NCBI GenBank assembly: GCA_944321005.1
Contig: CALUJT010000019.1
Coordinates: forward strand, 1-16,144
Length of the DNA stretch: 16,144 bases
Direction: 5' to 3'
Origin: an uncultured Atopobiaceae bacterium
GTDB lineage: Bacteria; Actinomycetota; Coriobacteriia; Coriobacteriales; Atopobiaceae
Shown here: piece by piece, positions 7,151-13,305 of the stretch
Numbering within the stretch: position 1 is the first letter of the stretch
Layout: every line of letters begins with the position of its first letter
The notes under the pieces: model-generated
Seen by the model: the letters and a program-made list of their open reading frames with translations, nothing else
The model's database searches: none
Told to the model about the DNA's origin: nothing
Translations under genes and position numbers: made by a program

Positions 7151-7475
7151 CGTCCGAGCAGCCAGTCGATTGCGCCCAGCACTTTGATCCCGTCGCTGGT
7201 GGTATCGAGGCCGTATCGGTCGAGGGTAATCACGCACTTGGGGAACGCGTCTGTGATGACGCGGAGCGGACTCAGCTGGCGCTCGCGCGTGGCGGGGTCG
7301 ACCATCGTCTCGCAAACCTGGACGTAGACGGTCTCGTTGGCCCTTCTCGCCACAAAATCGACCTCGCCCGCTCTGAGTGTTCCCACCTCAACGGAATAGC
7401 CACGTCGCCAGGTCGGATGAGAGGATGTGGGCGTTGGATCCGGTGATGTAGACGCCCGTGTCGGGGCGCGTGTGA
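7147..7475 (-). pseudogene. Internally deleted AAA/DUF4143 ATPase
   Basis: Two pieces of one ATPase lie side by side in different frames. Reading down from ~7475, one frame encodes RPDTGVYITGSNAHILSSDL, the sensor segment typical of this family, and an in-frame stop lies just upstream of it. At about 7403-7411 it jumps to the frame RRGYSVEVGTLRAGEVDFVA, the nuclease-like C-terminus, which continues to a normal end GAIDWLLGR and a stop at 7147-7149. The ~150-200 residues that should lie between are absent. A GCGACG-like stretch at the junction would fit deletion by short homology. The N-terminal Walker A part was not found. A continuous 155-codon frame crosses the region to 7614 but is a fusion artefact. 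Confidence 0.75.
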
Positions 7476-7496
7476 AGGCGCCTCCATGGGAAATAC

Positions 7497-7604
7497 TATT
7501 TCGAGCGTACTCGAAATAACCTTCTTGAACCATTCGAGTTTCAGTTATGCCTGAAAGAAACTGGGACGTCCCGCCGCTCATCAATGATATGGGGCAGCTG
7601 CCCC
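7497..7604. repeat. Cluster of short perfect palindromes in a gene-free stretch
   Basis: Between the ATPase relic and the membrane protein (7476-7729) no gene is supported. The stretch holds a 9-bp stem TATTTCGAG/CTCGAAATA with a CGTA loop (7497-7518), TTTCAG/CTGAAA (7539-7556), GGGACGTCCC (7563-7572) and GGGGCAGCTGCCCC (7591-7604). Their role is unknown. They may be recombination or protein-binding sites, or remains of an inserted element. Confidence 0.5.
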
Positions 7605-7729
7605 CCAAGGGCAAGGGTTATGTCGAGCTGCGCCATTTGCCGCATGCTTACGTAGAGAGGCTCGCATGGCAACCTCGGGAGTTTTCGGCTGCTTGGACGA
7701 GAAGTTCCGCCAGCGCGCGTGGCGCTTTT

Positions 7730-8221
7730 CTACTCTGTCTCGGGACCCATGAGGCGGCGTTTGTAGATGAACCTCACGACCAGCAGCGCCGTGCACAGGA
7801 AGAGCAGCGTGCCCACCGCAGAGAGCATGGCCTCGCGTCCAACGAGGGCGGTTATGACCACGATGACGGCGGAGAGCGGCGGGATGAGATGGACGAAGGT
7901 TCGGGACACCTCGCGTGCCAGGTATGTCTCGAGCTCATCGTTCTCTGTAGCAAGAAGGGCGCGCAGCGCGGTGTCGTCTGAGAGGGCGCCCCGGAGCTTG
8001 CGAATCTGCTTTACGGTGAAGCCTGCGGCAAAAGCAAGAAGCCCGATCAGGAAGCCCGAGGCAAAGCTCGTGACGTAGTCGTCTCCCCCAGCGGGGAAGA
8101 TGCCGGCGACGGCCATGGCGGCGATGATGGCAATCGCGGCCAAAATGATGGCGAGCGAGATACGCTCGCGACGCAGGCGGCGGCGGATGTCAGCGCGCAG
8201 GGTTTCGACGGTCTTCTTCAT
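7730..8221 (-). CDS. Four-helix membrane protein paired with XRE repressor
   Basis: 163 residues: a basic, charged N-terminus (MKKTVETLRADIRRRLRRER), two hydrophobic helices at about 20-42 and 52-72, a polar central part (residues ~75-105), then two more helices to about 150 and a basic tail. No enzyme motif is visible. It lies directly behind a small XRE gene; such repressor-plus-small-membrane-protein pairs are common in Firmicutes and Actinobacteria, with unknown function. ATG 8221 has GAGGAG 11 bases upstream. An alternative GTG at 8230 would overlap the repressor's stop as GTGA and add three residues. Either way the two genes are translationally coupled. Confidence 0.78.
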   Translation of the reverse strand: MKKTVETLRADIRRRLRRERISLAIILAAIAIIAAMAVAGIFPAGGDDYVTSFASGFLIGLLAFAAGFTVKQIRKLRGALSDDTALRALLATENDELETYLAREVSRTFVHLIPPLSAVIVVITALVGREAMLSAVGTLLFLCTALLVVRFIYKRRLMGPETE

Positions 8222-8226
8222 GGCGA

Positions 8227-8436
8227 TCACAGCTCCTCGTCTATCTCAGAAAAGTCAAAGACGTCTTCGATTGCAAGGCCAAAGTAGCGGGCAATCTTGT
8301 AGGCGAGAGGCAACGAGGCGGTGTACTTCTCGACCTCGATGGAGGTTATGGTCTGCCGCGTGGTGCCCACTGCCTCGGCGAGCTCGGCCTGACTCATCTT
8401 GCGCTCGCGGCGCAGCTCGCGGATGCGCGTTCGCAT
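8227..8436 (-). CDS. Small XRE (Cro/CI-type) transcriptional repressor
   Basis: 69 residues, almost entirely one helix-turn-helix domain. Helices 2 and 3 lie in SQAELAEAVGTTRQTITSIE, followed by the conserved SLPLAYKIARYFGLAIEDVF and an acidic tail. It resembles the short YozG-like repressors that partner with membrane proteins. ATG 8436 follows GAGAGGAG. The gene starts 58 bases downstream of the -10 element of a good promoter embedded in three 23-bp repeats, so autoregulation is likely. Confidence 0.92.
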   Translation of the reverse strand: MRTRIRELRRERKMSQAELAEAVGTTRQTITSIEVEKYTASLPLAYKIARYFGLAIEDVFDFSEIDEEL

Positions 8437-8470
8437 GGCATCACTCCTCTCGCGTTGCGTCCGACAGAGA

Positions 8471-8539
8471 TGACAAGCGTGCTTTGCGTCTCTAGAATAG
8501 CGAGCTTTGCAAATAATGACAAGTCAACTTTGCAAGCAG
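8471..8539. promoter_or_regulatory. Three 23-bp tandem repeats, probable operator array
   Basis: Units at 8471-8493, 8494-8516 and 8517-8539 each have CTTTGC at the same offset (8482, 8505 and 8528). Units 1 and 3 also share TGACAAG at their start, 46 bp apart. The period is about two helical turns, so all copies face the same side of DNA. The -35 and -10 of the XRE promoter fall inside units 3 and 2. Confidence 0.7.
8494..8522 (-). promoter_or_regulatory. Sigma-70-type promoter of the XRE/membrane-protein unit
   Basis: Read on the minus strand, TTGTCA (8522-8517) is the -35, followed by an exact 17-bp spacer and TATTCT (8499-8494) as the -10. Both boxes are close to consensus and point at the ATG at 8436. 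Confidence 0.75.
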
Positions 8540-8545
8540 AATGTA

Positions 8546-8665
8546 ATGTGCGGTGTGAGCGCGCTCGGCGCCACGCCGGCGGACTGCTTCGCGTGCCGCG
8601 CGTGCGAGGGGCGCTGCCACTTCGACGTGCGCAAGGCGATGCGCGCGACGGCAGCTGGGGAACTC
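8546..8665 (+). pseudogene. Relic of an iron-sulfur tail, probably from an aldo/keto reductase
   Basis: The frame reads DCFACRACEGRCHFDV followed by RKAMRATAAGEL. The cysteine spacing CX2CX2CX3C (codons from 8585) is a half-ferredoxin site. The block resembles the C-terminal [4Fe-4S] extension of anaerobe aldo/keto reductases. Nothing of the reductase barrel precedes it, and the frame continues into unrelated sequence after ~8665. It therefore reads as a fragment left by deletion rather than a functional small ferredoxin, though a short ORF from ATG 8546 remains open. Confidence 0.5.
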
Positions 8666-8789
8666 ATCGGCTGCTTGGCGCGGCGGGGGCGCGTGACTGT
8701 CGTACGCCCTTGGCGTGATGCCCCTTGTCACACCTTACTTCTCGCTGACGTTGGTCTGCCATCATGCCCCTAAGAAGGGGGTGGGAGCG

Positions 8790-9821
8790 TTGGGCATTGA
8801 GGCGCTGTTCGGGCATATGAGCATTGTGGGCGTCCCGATCTCGCAGGATCTCGTCAACATTGCCTTTGTCGGGGTGTTTCTTGGCATTCCGCTCGTTGCC
8901 CTGCTCGTTGCGCGAATATGTGCGGTGCGTCGGAATCGTGTTGAGGAGCGGATTCCTAGGGCAACACTCTTCTCGGGCGATTTGCTTGACGAGCTTCCCG
9001 AGAGCATGAAGCCGGAGGTGCTAGGGGTTCCGTTTTGCGGTCAGGTCGGCGGTCGGGTCTTTGCGCTCTCGGCGCTCTCCCTGCTTCGCGACGGTAGTCT
9101 CTCCATGAGACCAACGAGTTCCCCGGCAGAGGGGGCATACCGCTTTGACGTGCTCGACCAAGGCATGCTGTCGAAGGCGGGCCTCGCCTCCGCGACTACG
9201 CGCGTCTGTCTGCCGGCGGGCTCGCTCGACAAGACGGTCGGTGGGGCAATCGCGCGCTACGTGAAAAAACCCGACGACGCATGCTGCCCTGTGCACGACT
9301 TTACTAGGTGCGCTGGTGACCAGGTTCTCAGGGCGGGTTATCTTTCCGAGAAGGACGGTGGTAGCGGCAACGCGACTGTCGTCCTCATGCTAGCGCAGAT
9401 GATTGTGGGGTCGTGCTTCATTGCGTTCACGACGCTGCCCGGACTCTCTGCCATTGCAGTCGTGATTGGTGGGTTCGTAGCCCTGATCTTTACGCAGGGC
9501 TCGCTTGGGACGAGCGTTAACGCCGACAAGCTCCAAGACGTGCTCGCTCGCGCTGACGCGCATCGCCGCTGGATTGTGCAGTGCTACCGCTCGGGCGAGG
9601 CACTTCCGGGATCGGCGAAGCGTGTCGATCGAACGCTTCGCTTTGCGTTGGCGTTTGGGCTCAGCGATGAGGTCGTAGCCGAGCTCGCGCGTCGCTCGGG
9701 CGACGAAGACATCGAGTGGTTTCTCACTGAGCCGGCAGAGGGCTTTCCCTCGCCGCTGCGTGCGCTCGAGAAACTCTTTGAAGTGGCGGTCCACGAGGAC
9801 GATCGCATGAGTGACAGCTAG
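8790..9821 (+). CDS. DUF2207-like membrane protein, first of tandem pair
   Basis: 343 residues from TTG 8790. One N-terminal helix (NIAFVGVFLGIPLVALLVA, residues ~20-43) is followed by a soluble part of ~150 residues, a helical hairpin at ~193-238, and a cytoplasmic tail rich in charged residues. The layout matches the C-terminal half of DUF2207 (YciQ-type) membrane proteins and is the same as in the next gene. The large extracytoplasmic N-terminal domain of full DUF2207 proteins is absent. The start is uncertain: AAGAAGGGGG (8772-8781) best fits TTG 8790, but ATG 8718 and ATG 8817 are in frame. It is separated by 9 bases from the next gene, so the two surely form an operon. Function unknown. 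Confidence 0.72.
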   Translation: MGIEALFGHMSIVGVPISQDLVNIAFVGVFLGIPLVALLVARICAVRRNRVEERIPRATLFSGDLLDELPESMKPEVLGVPFCGQVGGRVFALSALSLLRDGSLSMRPTSSPAEGAYRFDVLDQGMLSKAGLASATTRVCLPAGSLDKTVGGAIARYVKKPDDACCPVHDFTRCAGDQVLRAGYLSEKDGGSGNATVVLMLAQMIVGSCFIAFTTLPGLSAIAVVIGGFVALIFTQGSLGTSVNADKLQDVLARADAHRRWIVQCYRSGEALPGSAKRVDRTLRFALAFGLSDEVVAELARRSGDEDIEWFLTEPAEGFPSPLRALEKLFEVAVHEDDRMSDS

Positions 9822-9830
9822 GGAGCCAAG

Positions 9831-10844
9831 ATGAGCGTCATCACCAACTTCCTCTATTACATCATCCTTCCGTACGTGCTCGCCCTCGTCATGGTGCGTC
9901 TTTCGGACCGCGCGCGCTTTGCGCATGTCGACAGCTCGGACATCCGCGACGGCCATCTGTGCGAGCCTCCCAGCACCGACGAGCCAATGTTTCTGGCGCG
10001 CGTGATGGACGAGGATTTCGTGCGCTCCGGAGTCACAGCGACCCTACTCTCCCTAGAGCACAAGGGCGTCGTGCGTATCGAGCGCGTTCCCACGGCGTGG
10101 TGTCGCCCGAGGATCAACGATCGGATGGACGAGGCACACGCGGCCAAGACGCTCGCCCAACGCGCAGCTGGTCTCGAGCGCGAGACCGTCCGCGTCTCGC
10201 TTGCTTCCAACGTGTCCACGAAGCGCCTTACGGAGTACGAGCGCATGACGCTTGACTTTGTCTTTGTTGACGGTCGCGCGAGCATCACAGCAGAGGAGCT
10301 AGCGGAGGCGCGGCGGGAGTTTCCCGCCTACCTCACGCGACAGAGCCACTGCCTATCGGGCAAGGCGACGCGCGACGTGCAGGAGCGCCACCTCGTCGAG
10401 GGGGTATCGCCGTCGCTCTTCTGGCTTGCTGTCGTGCTTCTCGCCTTCTATGCGCTCGTGGCTTTCCTGTTCGTGGGCTATGATGTGCTGCCCATGATTT
10501 TCTTTGGACTGCCGGGGCTTGCCATGATGGTCGCGTACTCGCGGCCGCGCGAGGTCTACACAGTCGAAGGCCACGCGCTGCTCGTGCGCTGCCATGCGTT
10601 CAAGCGTTACCTCGTTGAGCTCACGAGTATGCGCGACGCGCGCCTAACCGACGTCGCGCTGTGGGGCGAGCAGCTGGTCTATGGCGTTGCCGTCAACGCT
10701 GTGGGAGCCGCTCCGCGCGATCTCTTCCCCAAGATTGAGTCCAGCCGCGCCCCCGCGGCGCCCGACTGGTACGTTGCCTACGTGCGTACCCATGACAAGA
10801 AGAATGCCAGTTCGCGTCCGTCACACCCCGTCACCGTCCAATGA
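9831..10844 (+). CDS. DUF2207-like membrane protein, second of tandem pair
   Basis: 337 residues. An N-terminal helix (FLYYIILPYVLALVMV) precedes a soluble region with DEDFVRSGVTATLLSLEHKG, which matches the 'ATLLdLarrG' block of DUF2207. LTEYERMTLDFVF and a helical hairpin at residues ~192-237 follow. The tail contains FKRYLVELTSMRDARL and LVYGVAVNAVG, corresponding to the conserved 'YAVALGV' end of that family. ATG 9831 has GGGAG 8 bases upstream. The last ~15 residues (after DKKNASS) look like unrelated read-through into the neighbouring DUF2252 relic, whose homology begins at the stop codon, so the original C-terminus may have been altered. Function unknown; a partner role with the preceding protein is likely. 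Confidence 0.75.
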   Translation: MSVITNFLYYIILPYVLALVMVRLSDRARFAHVDSSDIRDGHLCEPPSTDEPMFLARVMDEDFVRSGVTATLLSLEHKGVVRIERVPTAWCRPRINDRMDEAHAAKTLAQRAAGLERETVRVSLASNVSTKRLTEYERMTLDFVFVDGRASITAEELAEARREFPAYLTRQSHCLSGKATRDVQERHLVEGVSPSLFWLAVVLLAFYALVAFLFVGYDVLPMIFFGLPGLAMMVAYSRPREVYTVEGHALLVRCHAFKRYLVELTSMRDARLTDVALWGEQLVYGVAVNAVGAAPRDLFPKIESSRAPAAPDWYVAYVRTHDKKNASSRPSHPVTVQ

Positions 10845-11000
10845 ATGCCCGGTAGTTAGCCTCGTTCCGATTGGCGCAGGCGCAGGCACGAGACGCGCCA
10901 CCGTTCGACGTTGGCACGTCTCGCGCGCGGCGAGCTCGGTGGCGCGGCGCTCTTCTCGGCCTCTCTTCTCGGTCTCTCCGAGCGGCGCCCACTCGTCCAC
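10843..11000 (-). pseudogene. Relic of a second DUF2252 gene, both ends without the middle
   Basis: Minus-strand translation of 10845-10890 gives ANRNEANYRAFI, matching the C-terminus ANQNEADYQAFIERINS of the intact DUF2252 gene at 14383-15807. About 20 bases further, 10913-10960 encodes ERRATELAARETC, matching its N-terminal ERRAAGLAARETC. A stretch of 23 bases from 10913 is identical to 15687-15709. So both ends survive in the correct order and orientation, while ~430 codons are missing. This is an internally deleted duplicate. Its N-terminal edge beyond ~11000 could not be traced. Confidence 0.82.
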
Positions 11001-11026
11001 GGATCTCCCTCCCTGCTGTTGAGTGT

Positions 11027-11049
11027 TACGAAGGGACAGTCCCTTCGTA
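11027..11049. repeat. REP-like palindrome with GGGACAGTCCC core (copy 2)
   Basis: TACGAAGGGAC and GTCCCTTCGTA are perfect 11-bp complements around one A. Pairing continues outward past one mismatch. The core equals that of the 2637-2669 element while the outer arms differ. On the + strand it is followed by ATCATTTTTTT, so this copy has the form of an intrinsic terminator for anything transcribed from the DUF2207-like operon. Confidence 0.75.
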
Positions 11050-11052
11050 TCA

Positions 11053-11068
11053 TTTTTTTGGGGGGGGG
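11053..11068. other. Homopolymer tract T7 then G9
   Basis: Seven T followed by nine G lie just after the copy 2 palindrome, upstream of the XRE-fusion gene. Such tracts slip easily in replication and in sequencing. They lie in non-coding DNA, so any effect would be on promoter or terminator spacing. Confidence 0.7.
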
Positions 11069-11079
11069 TTGTTCTGTTC

Positions 11080-11149
11080 ATCGAGTGTGCAGGAATCGAA
11101 GAAATGAGGCTCAGGGCGAGGCGTTTTTCTCGGTTCATGCACACTCGAT
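11080..11149. promoter_or_regulatory. 12-bp inverted repeat pair upstream of the XRE-fusion gene
   Basis: ATCGAGTGTGCA (11080-11091) and TGCACACTCGAT (11138-11149) are perfect complements 46 bp apart, 183 bases before the ATG at 11332. The spacing allows either a stem-loop or a pair of operator half-sites bridged by DNA looping. A shorter palindrome AGCAAATTGCT (11235-11245) and a TAGAAT (11259-11264) lie closer to the gene and may be its operator and -10. No gene was found in 11000-11331. Confidence 0.45.
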
Positions 11150-11331
11150 CGATTGGCGAGAAGTTCGTGTGGCCGATAGGCCCCTCTACCTGCGGCGCGC
11201 AACCGGCAGGCGCCTTCTGGTTGCCTCAAAAACGAGCAAATTGCTTACCGTTGGTTGGTAGAATTGCGCCGTGCGCGCCCGCAGACTATGGGGTGCCGGC
11301 AGACGGAGCACACCCCGAAGAAGGGCAGACC

Positions 11332-12363
11332 ATGAGCTTTCGCGACAACCTTCAGCACCTGCGCGCAGAGCGCAACATGACCCAGGAGCAGCTGGCCATG
11401 CTGCTCGGCGTCTCCCGTCAGAGCGTCACCAAGTGGGAGGCCGAGAAGAGCCAGCCGGAGATGGACAAGCTGCTCAAGATGTGCGAGATCTTCGACTGCA
11501 CGCTCGACGAGCTCGTGACAGGCGACCTCACCGGCCGCGCCGCGCCTGCGACGGCGGCCCCCATCCCCGCAGGCCCGCCCACCGACGTCTGCGGCTACGA
11601 GGAGCACCAGCGCATGATGGCGCTCAAGGTCCCCACCGGCGTGGCCCTCATCCTTCTGGGCATCGCGCTCGGCCTGCTCTTCGAGGGCGCCGTCGAGCTG
11701 GCGTCCTGGAACGGGCGCGACGGCCTCTTCGTGATCATCGTGCTCGTGGGCATCCTCGCGGGCCTCGCGCTGCTCGTTCCCGCGGGCATGGAGCACACGG
11801 CGTTCCAGAAGGCGCACCCCTACGTGGAGGACTTCTACACCGACGAGGACCATGCTGCCGCGCGCCGGCAGTTCTCGGCAGCGCTCATCGCCGGCCTCGC
11901 GCTCATCTTCGCGGGCATCGGCTGCCTGCTCATGCTCGAGAGGACGGCGGAGAACTGGGGGCTCTTCTTCCTCATGTTCTTTATCGCCCTGGGCGTGTGG
12001 TGGATCGTGCGCGGCGGGATGCTGCTCGGGCGCGTCAACGTCGAGGAGTACAACCGCTCCATCGCCGAGGACCTCGAGGTGGAGGATATCGTGTCCGCGC
12101 AGCTGGACGAGGCGCGGCGCGACGCCCTTCTCGCCCAGAAGCGGCGTGGCAAGAAGCTCGGCGCGGTGTGCGGCGTCATCATGATCGTGGCCACGATTGT
12201 GGGCCTGGCGCTTCTCTTTGCGCCGGTGTTCTCGGCGCCAAACATGGACTCCTGGACCCCGGAGGGCACCTCGGCCATGTGGTTCTGGGTAGCCTGGCCG
12301 GTGGGTGGTCTCGTCTGCGGCATCGTGACGCTGCTCTGGGAGGCGTTCGGCCGGGAAGAGTGA
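11332..12363 (+). CDS. XRE regulator fused to a six-helix membrane domain
   Basis: 343 residues. Residues 1-62 are a Cro/CI-type helix-turn-helix (MTQEQLAMLLGVSRQSVTKW), followed by DELVTGDL, the usual end of this domain. After a linker rich in Ala and Pro come about six hydrophobic helices from residue ~104 to the end, with a basic, charged loop between helices four and five. The protein would bind DNA from the membrane, as seen in other membrane-bound one-component regulators, and might sense envelope state or a small molecule. ATG 11332 follows GAAGAAGGG at 6 bases; an in-frame extension to 11023 crosses the palindrome and homopolymer tract and is unlikely. No partner gene is adjacent. Confidence 0.87.
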   Translation: MSFRDNLQHLRAERNMTQEQLAMLLGVSRQSVTKWEAEKSQPEMDKLLKMCEIFDCTLDELVTGDLTGRAAPATAAPIPAGPPTDVCGYEEHQRMMALKVPTGVALILLGIALGLLFEGAVELASWNGRDGLFVIIVLVGILAGLALLVPAGMEHTAFQKAHPYVEDFYTDEDHAAARRQFSAALIAGLALIFAGIGCLLMLERTAENWGLFFLMFFIALGVWWIVRGGMLLGRVNVEEYNRSIAEDLEVEDIVSAQLDEARRDALLAQKRRGKKLGAVCGVIMIVATIVGLALLFAPVFSAPNMDSWTPEGTSAMWFWVAWPVGGLVCGIVTLLWEAFGREE

Positions 12364-12402
12364 CGCGCCTGTGCGAGACGCCGTGCCTCGTGGGCTATTG
12401 CC

Positions 12403-12675
12403 TTATGCCCCCAGCTCGGTAATGGGGACAACAAACACTCCGTTGGGCGTCCTTCTGCAGAAGGACGCCTTGCCAACAAGGACCGCAAGGAACGAGGGAT
12501 TCGCGTTACGTGCGGCGGGGTTACGTGCAATCTTGTCGCGCAGCCTGAGGAGGTTGCGCTCTGCTGCGGGCACCTTCTCCTCGCTCAGCTTCACCTCGAA
12601 AGCGCCCCATCTTCCGTCAGGAAGCTCAACGATGATGTCAACTTCGAGGCCGTCCGCGTCTCCGTAGTAGCGCAC
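12403..12675 (-). pseudogene. C-terminal fragment of another AAA/DUF4143 ATPase
   Basis: The 90 codons read RYYGDADGLEVDIIVEL, then GRWGAFEVKLSEEKV, NLLRLRDKIA and a normal end VVPITELGA. These are the nuclease-like C-terminal motifs of DUF4143 ATPases (E-V-D, then F-E-V-K). The ATPase domain is missing. Upstream the same frame stays open to about 12868 without any ATG, GTG or TTG before the GTG at 12675, and that stretch does not resemble the family. It is most likely a truncated relic. It belongs to a different subgroup from the 5828 and 7147 genes. Confidence 0.7.
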
Positions 12676-12906
12676 TTCAGCGTCGGGGATCGTCCCGAGC
12701 GCGAGGTCCGTCTCGCCCGACCGGCGACGCCTTTCGTGCCGCGACTGGTGGAGCGCGAGCGTCGCCGGTGTCAGCTCCCCGAGGAGCGCCTCGGGGAGTG
12801 TCCCATGAGCGGGGTGGGCTCTGTGCGTCCCGATCTCGAGCAGGGATGAGCCTCGGTCGGGGCTCCTCTATTACACCAGCCTCGAGCAGGCACTACACCC
12901 GGTTCT
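12676..12906. other. Gene-free stretch between ATPase relic and repeats
   Basis: No supported gene. The minus-strand frame of the ATPase relic is open through most of it but lacks a start codon and recognisable homology. Confidence 0.5.
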
Positions 12907-12952
12907 TTGATTTCTTTGACTTCCGTTGATTTCTTTGACTTCCGTTGACTTG
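12907..12952. repeat. Direct repeats TTGATTTCTTTGACTTCCG
   Basis: Two exact 19-bp copies (12907-12925 and 12926-12944) are followed by a third partial start TTGACTTG. Within each copy TTGAYTTC is itself repeated, giving five TTGAYTT motifs at 9-10 bp steps. They lie 70-115 bases upstream of the antitoxin ATG, close to one motif per helical turn. Confidence 0.75.
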
Positions 12953-12987
12953 TTTTGCGCTGGGCGAGGCGGCTCGCACGTTCTCTC

Positions 12988-13011
12988 TGCTACTATGTAG
13001 ACACGTCTACA
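12988..13011 (+). promoter_or_regulatory. Extended -10 and operator of the PIN toxin-antitoxin operon
   Basis: TGC-TACTAT (12988-12996) is an extended -10. It overlaps the inverted repeat TGTAGAC-AC-GTCTACA (12996-13011), which is followed directly by the ribosome binding site AAAGGAGG. This is the usual layout for autorepression by an antitoxin or toxin-antitoxin complex. Confidence 0.65.
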
Positions 13012-13023
13012 AAGGAGGTTCGC

Positions 13024-13305
13024 ATGGCAACTGCGGTCGTTTCCGGGCGCGTGGACGAGAAGGTCCGTCAGCGCGCGGACGCCTACATCCGCGCGGCGGG
13101 GTCCACGCCTGCTGAGGTCATCAAGGTGGTCTGGGAGAACATCGCGCGCACGGGCGAGGTGCCGGAGGTGGTGCCGGTGGAAGAGCCCCGTGGTGCCTGG
13201 GAGCGCTTCATGGAGTTCAGGGAGAGCCTTCCCAAGGCCGAGCCGTGGCTGGTCAACCTCACCAACGAGCAGATGCGCGACATGATTGCGAGCCGCTATG
13301 CGTGA
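13024..13305 (+). CDS. RelB/DinJ-like antitoxin of the PIN toxin
   Basis: 93 residues. The N-terminus ATAVVSGRVDEKVRQRADAY followed by TPAEVIKVVWENIARTGEVP is the ribbon-helix-helix DNA-binding fold of RelB/DinJ antitoxins. The C-terminal half (residues ~58-93), rich in charged and aromatic residues, would wrap the toxin. ATG 13024 follows AAAGGAGG. It overlaps the toxin gene by 8 bases, so the pair is co-translated, and a palindrome just upstream suggests autoregulation. The pairing of a DinJ-like antitoxin with a PIN toxin, rather than YafQ, is a mixed combination but is known among Actinobacteria. Confidence 0.82.
   Translation: MATAVVSGRVDEKVRQRADAYIRAAGSTPAEVIKVVWENIARTGEVPEVVPVEEPRGAWERFMEFRESLPKAEPWLVNLTNEQMRDMIASRYA

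Noticed and set aside
7147..7614. Single 155-residue protein
   Set aside because: The frame joins a DUF4143 C-terminus to out-of-frame sensor sequence and to unrelated DNA, so it was called a pseudogene.
11023..12363. Start of the XRE fusion at 11023
   Set aside because: The extension crosses a palindrome and the T7G9 tract and has no ribosome binding site; ATG 11332 has a good one and begins the helix-turn-helix domain.
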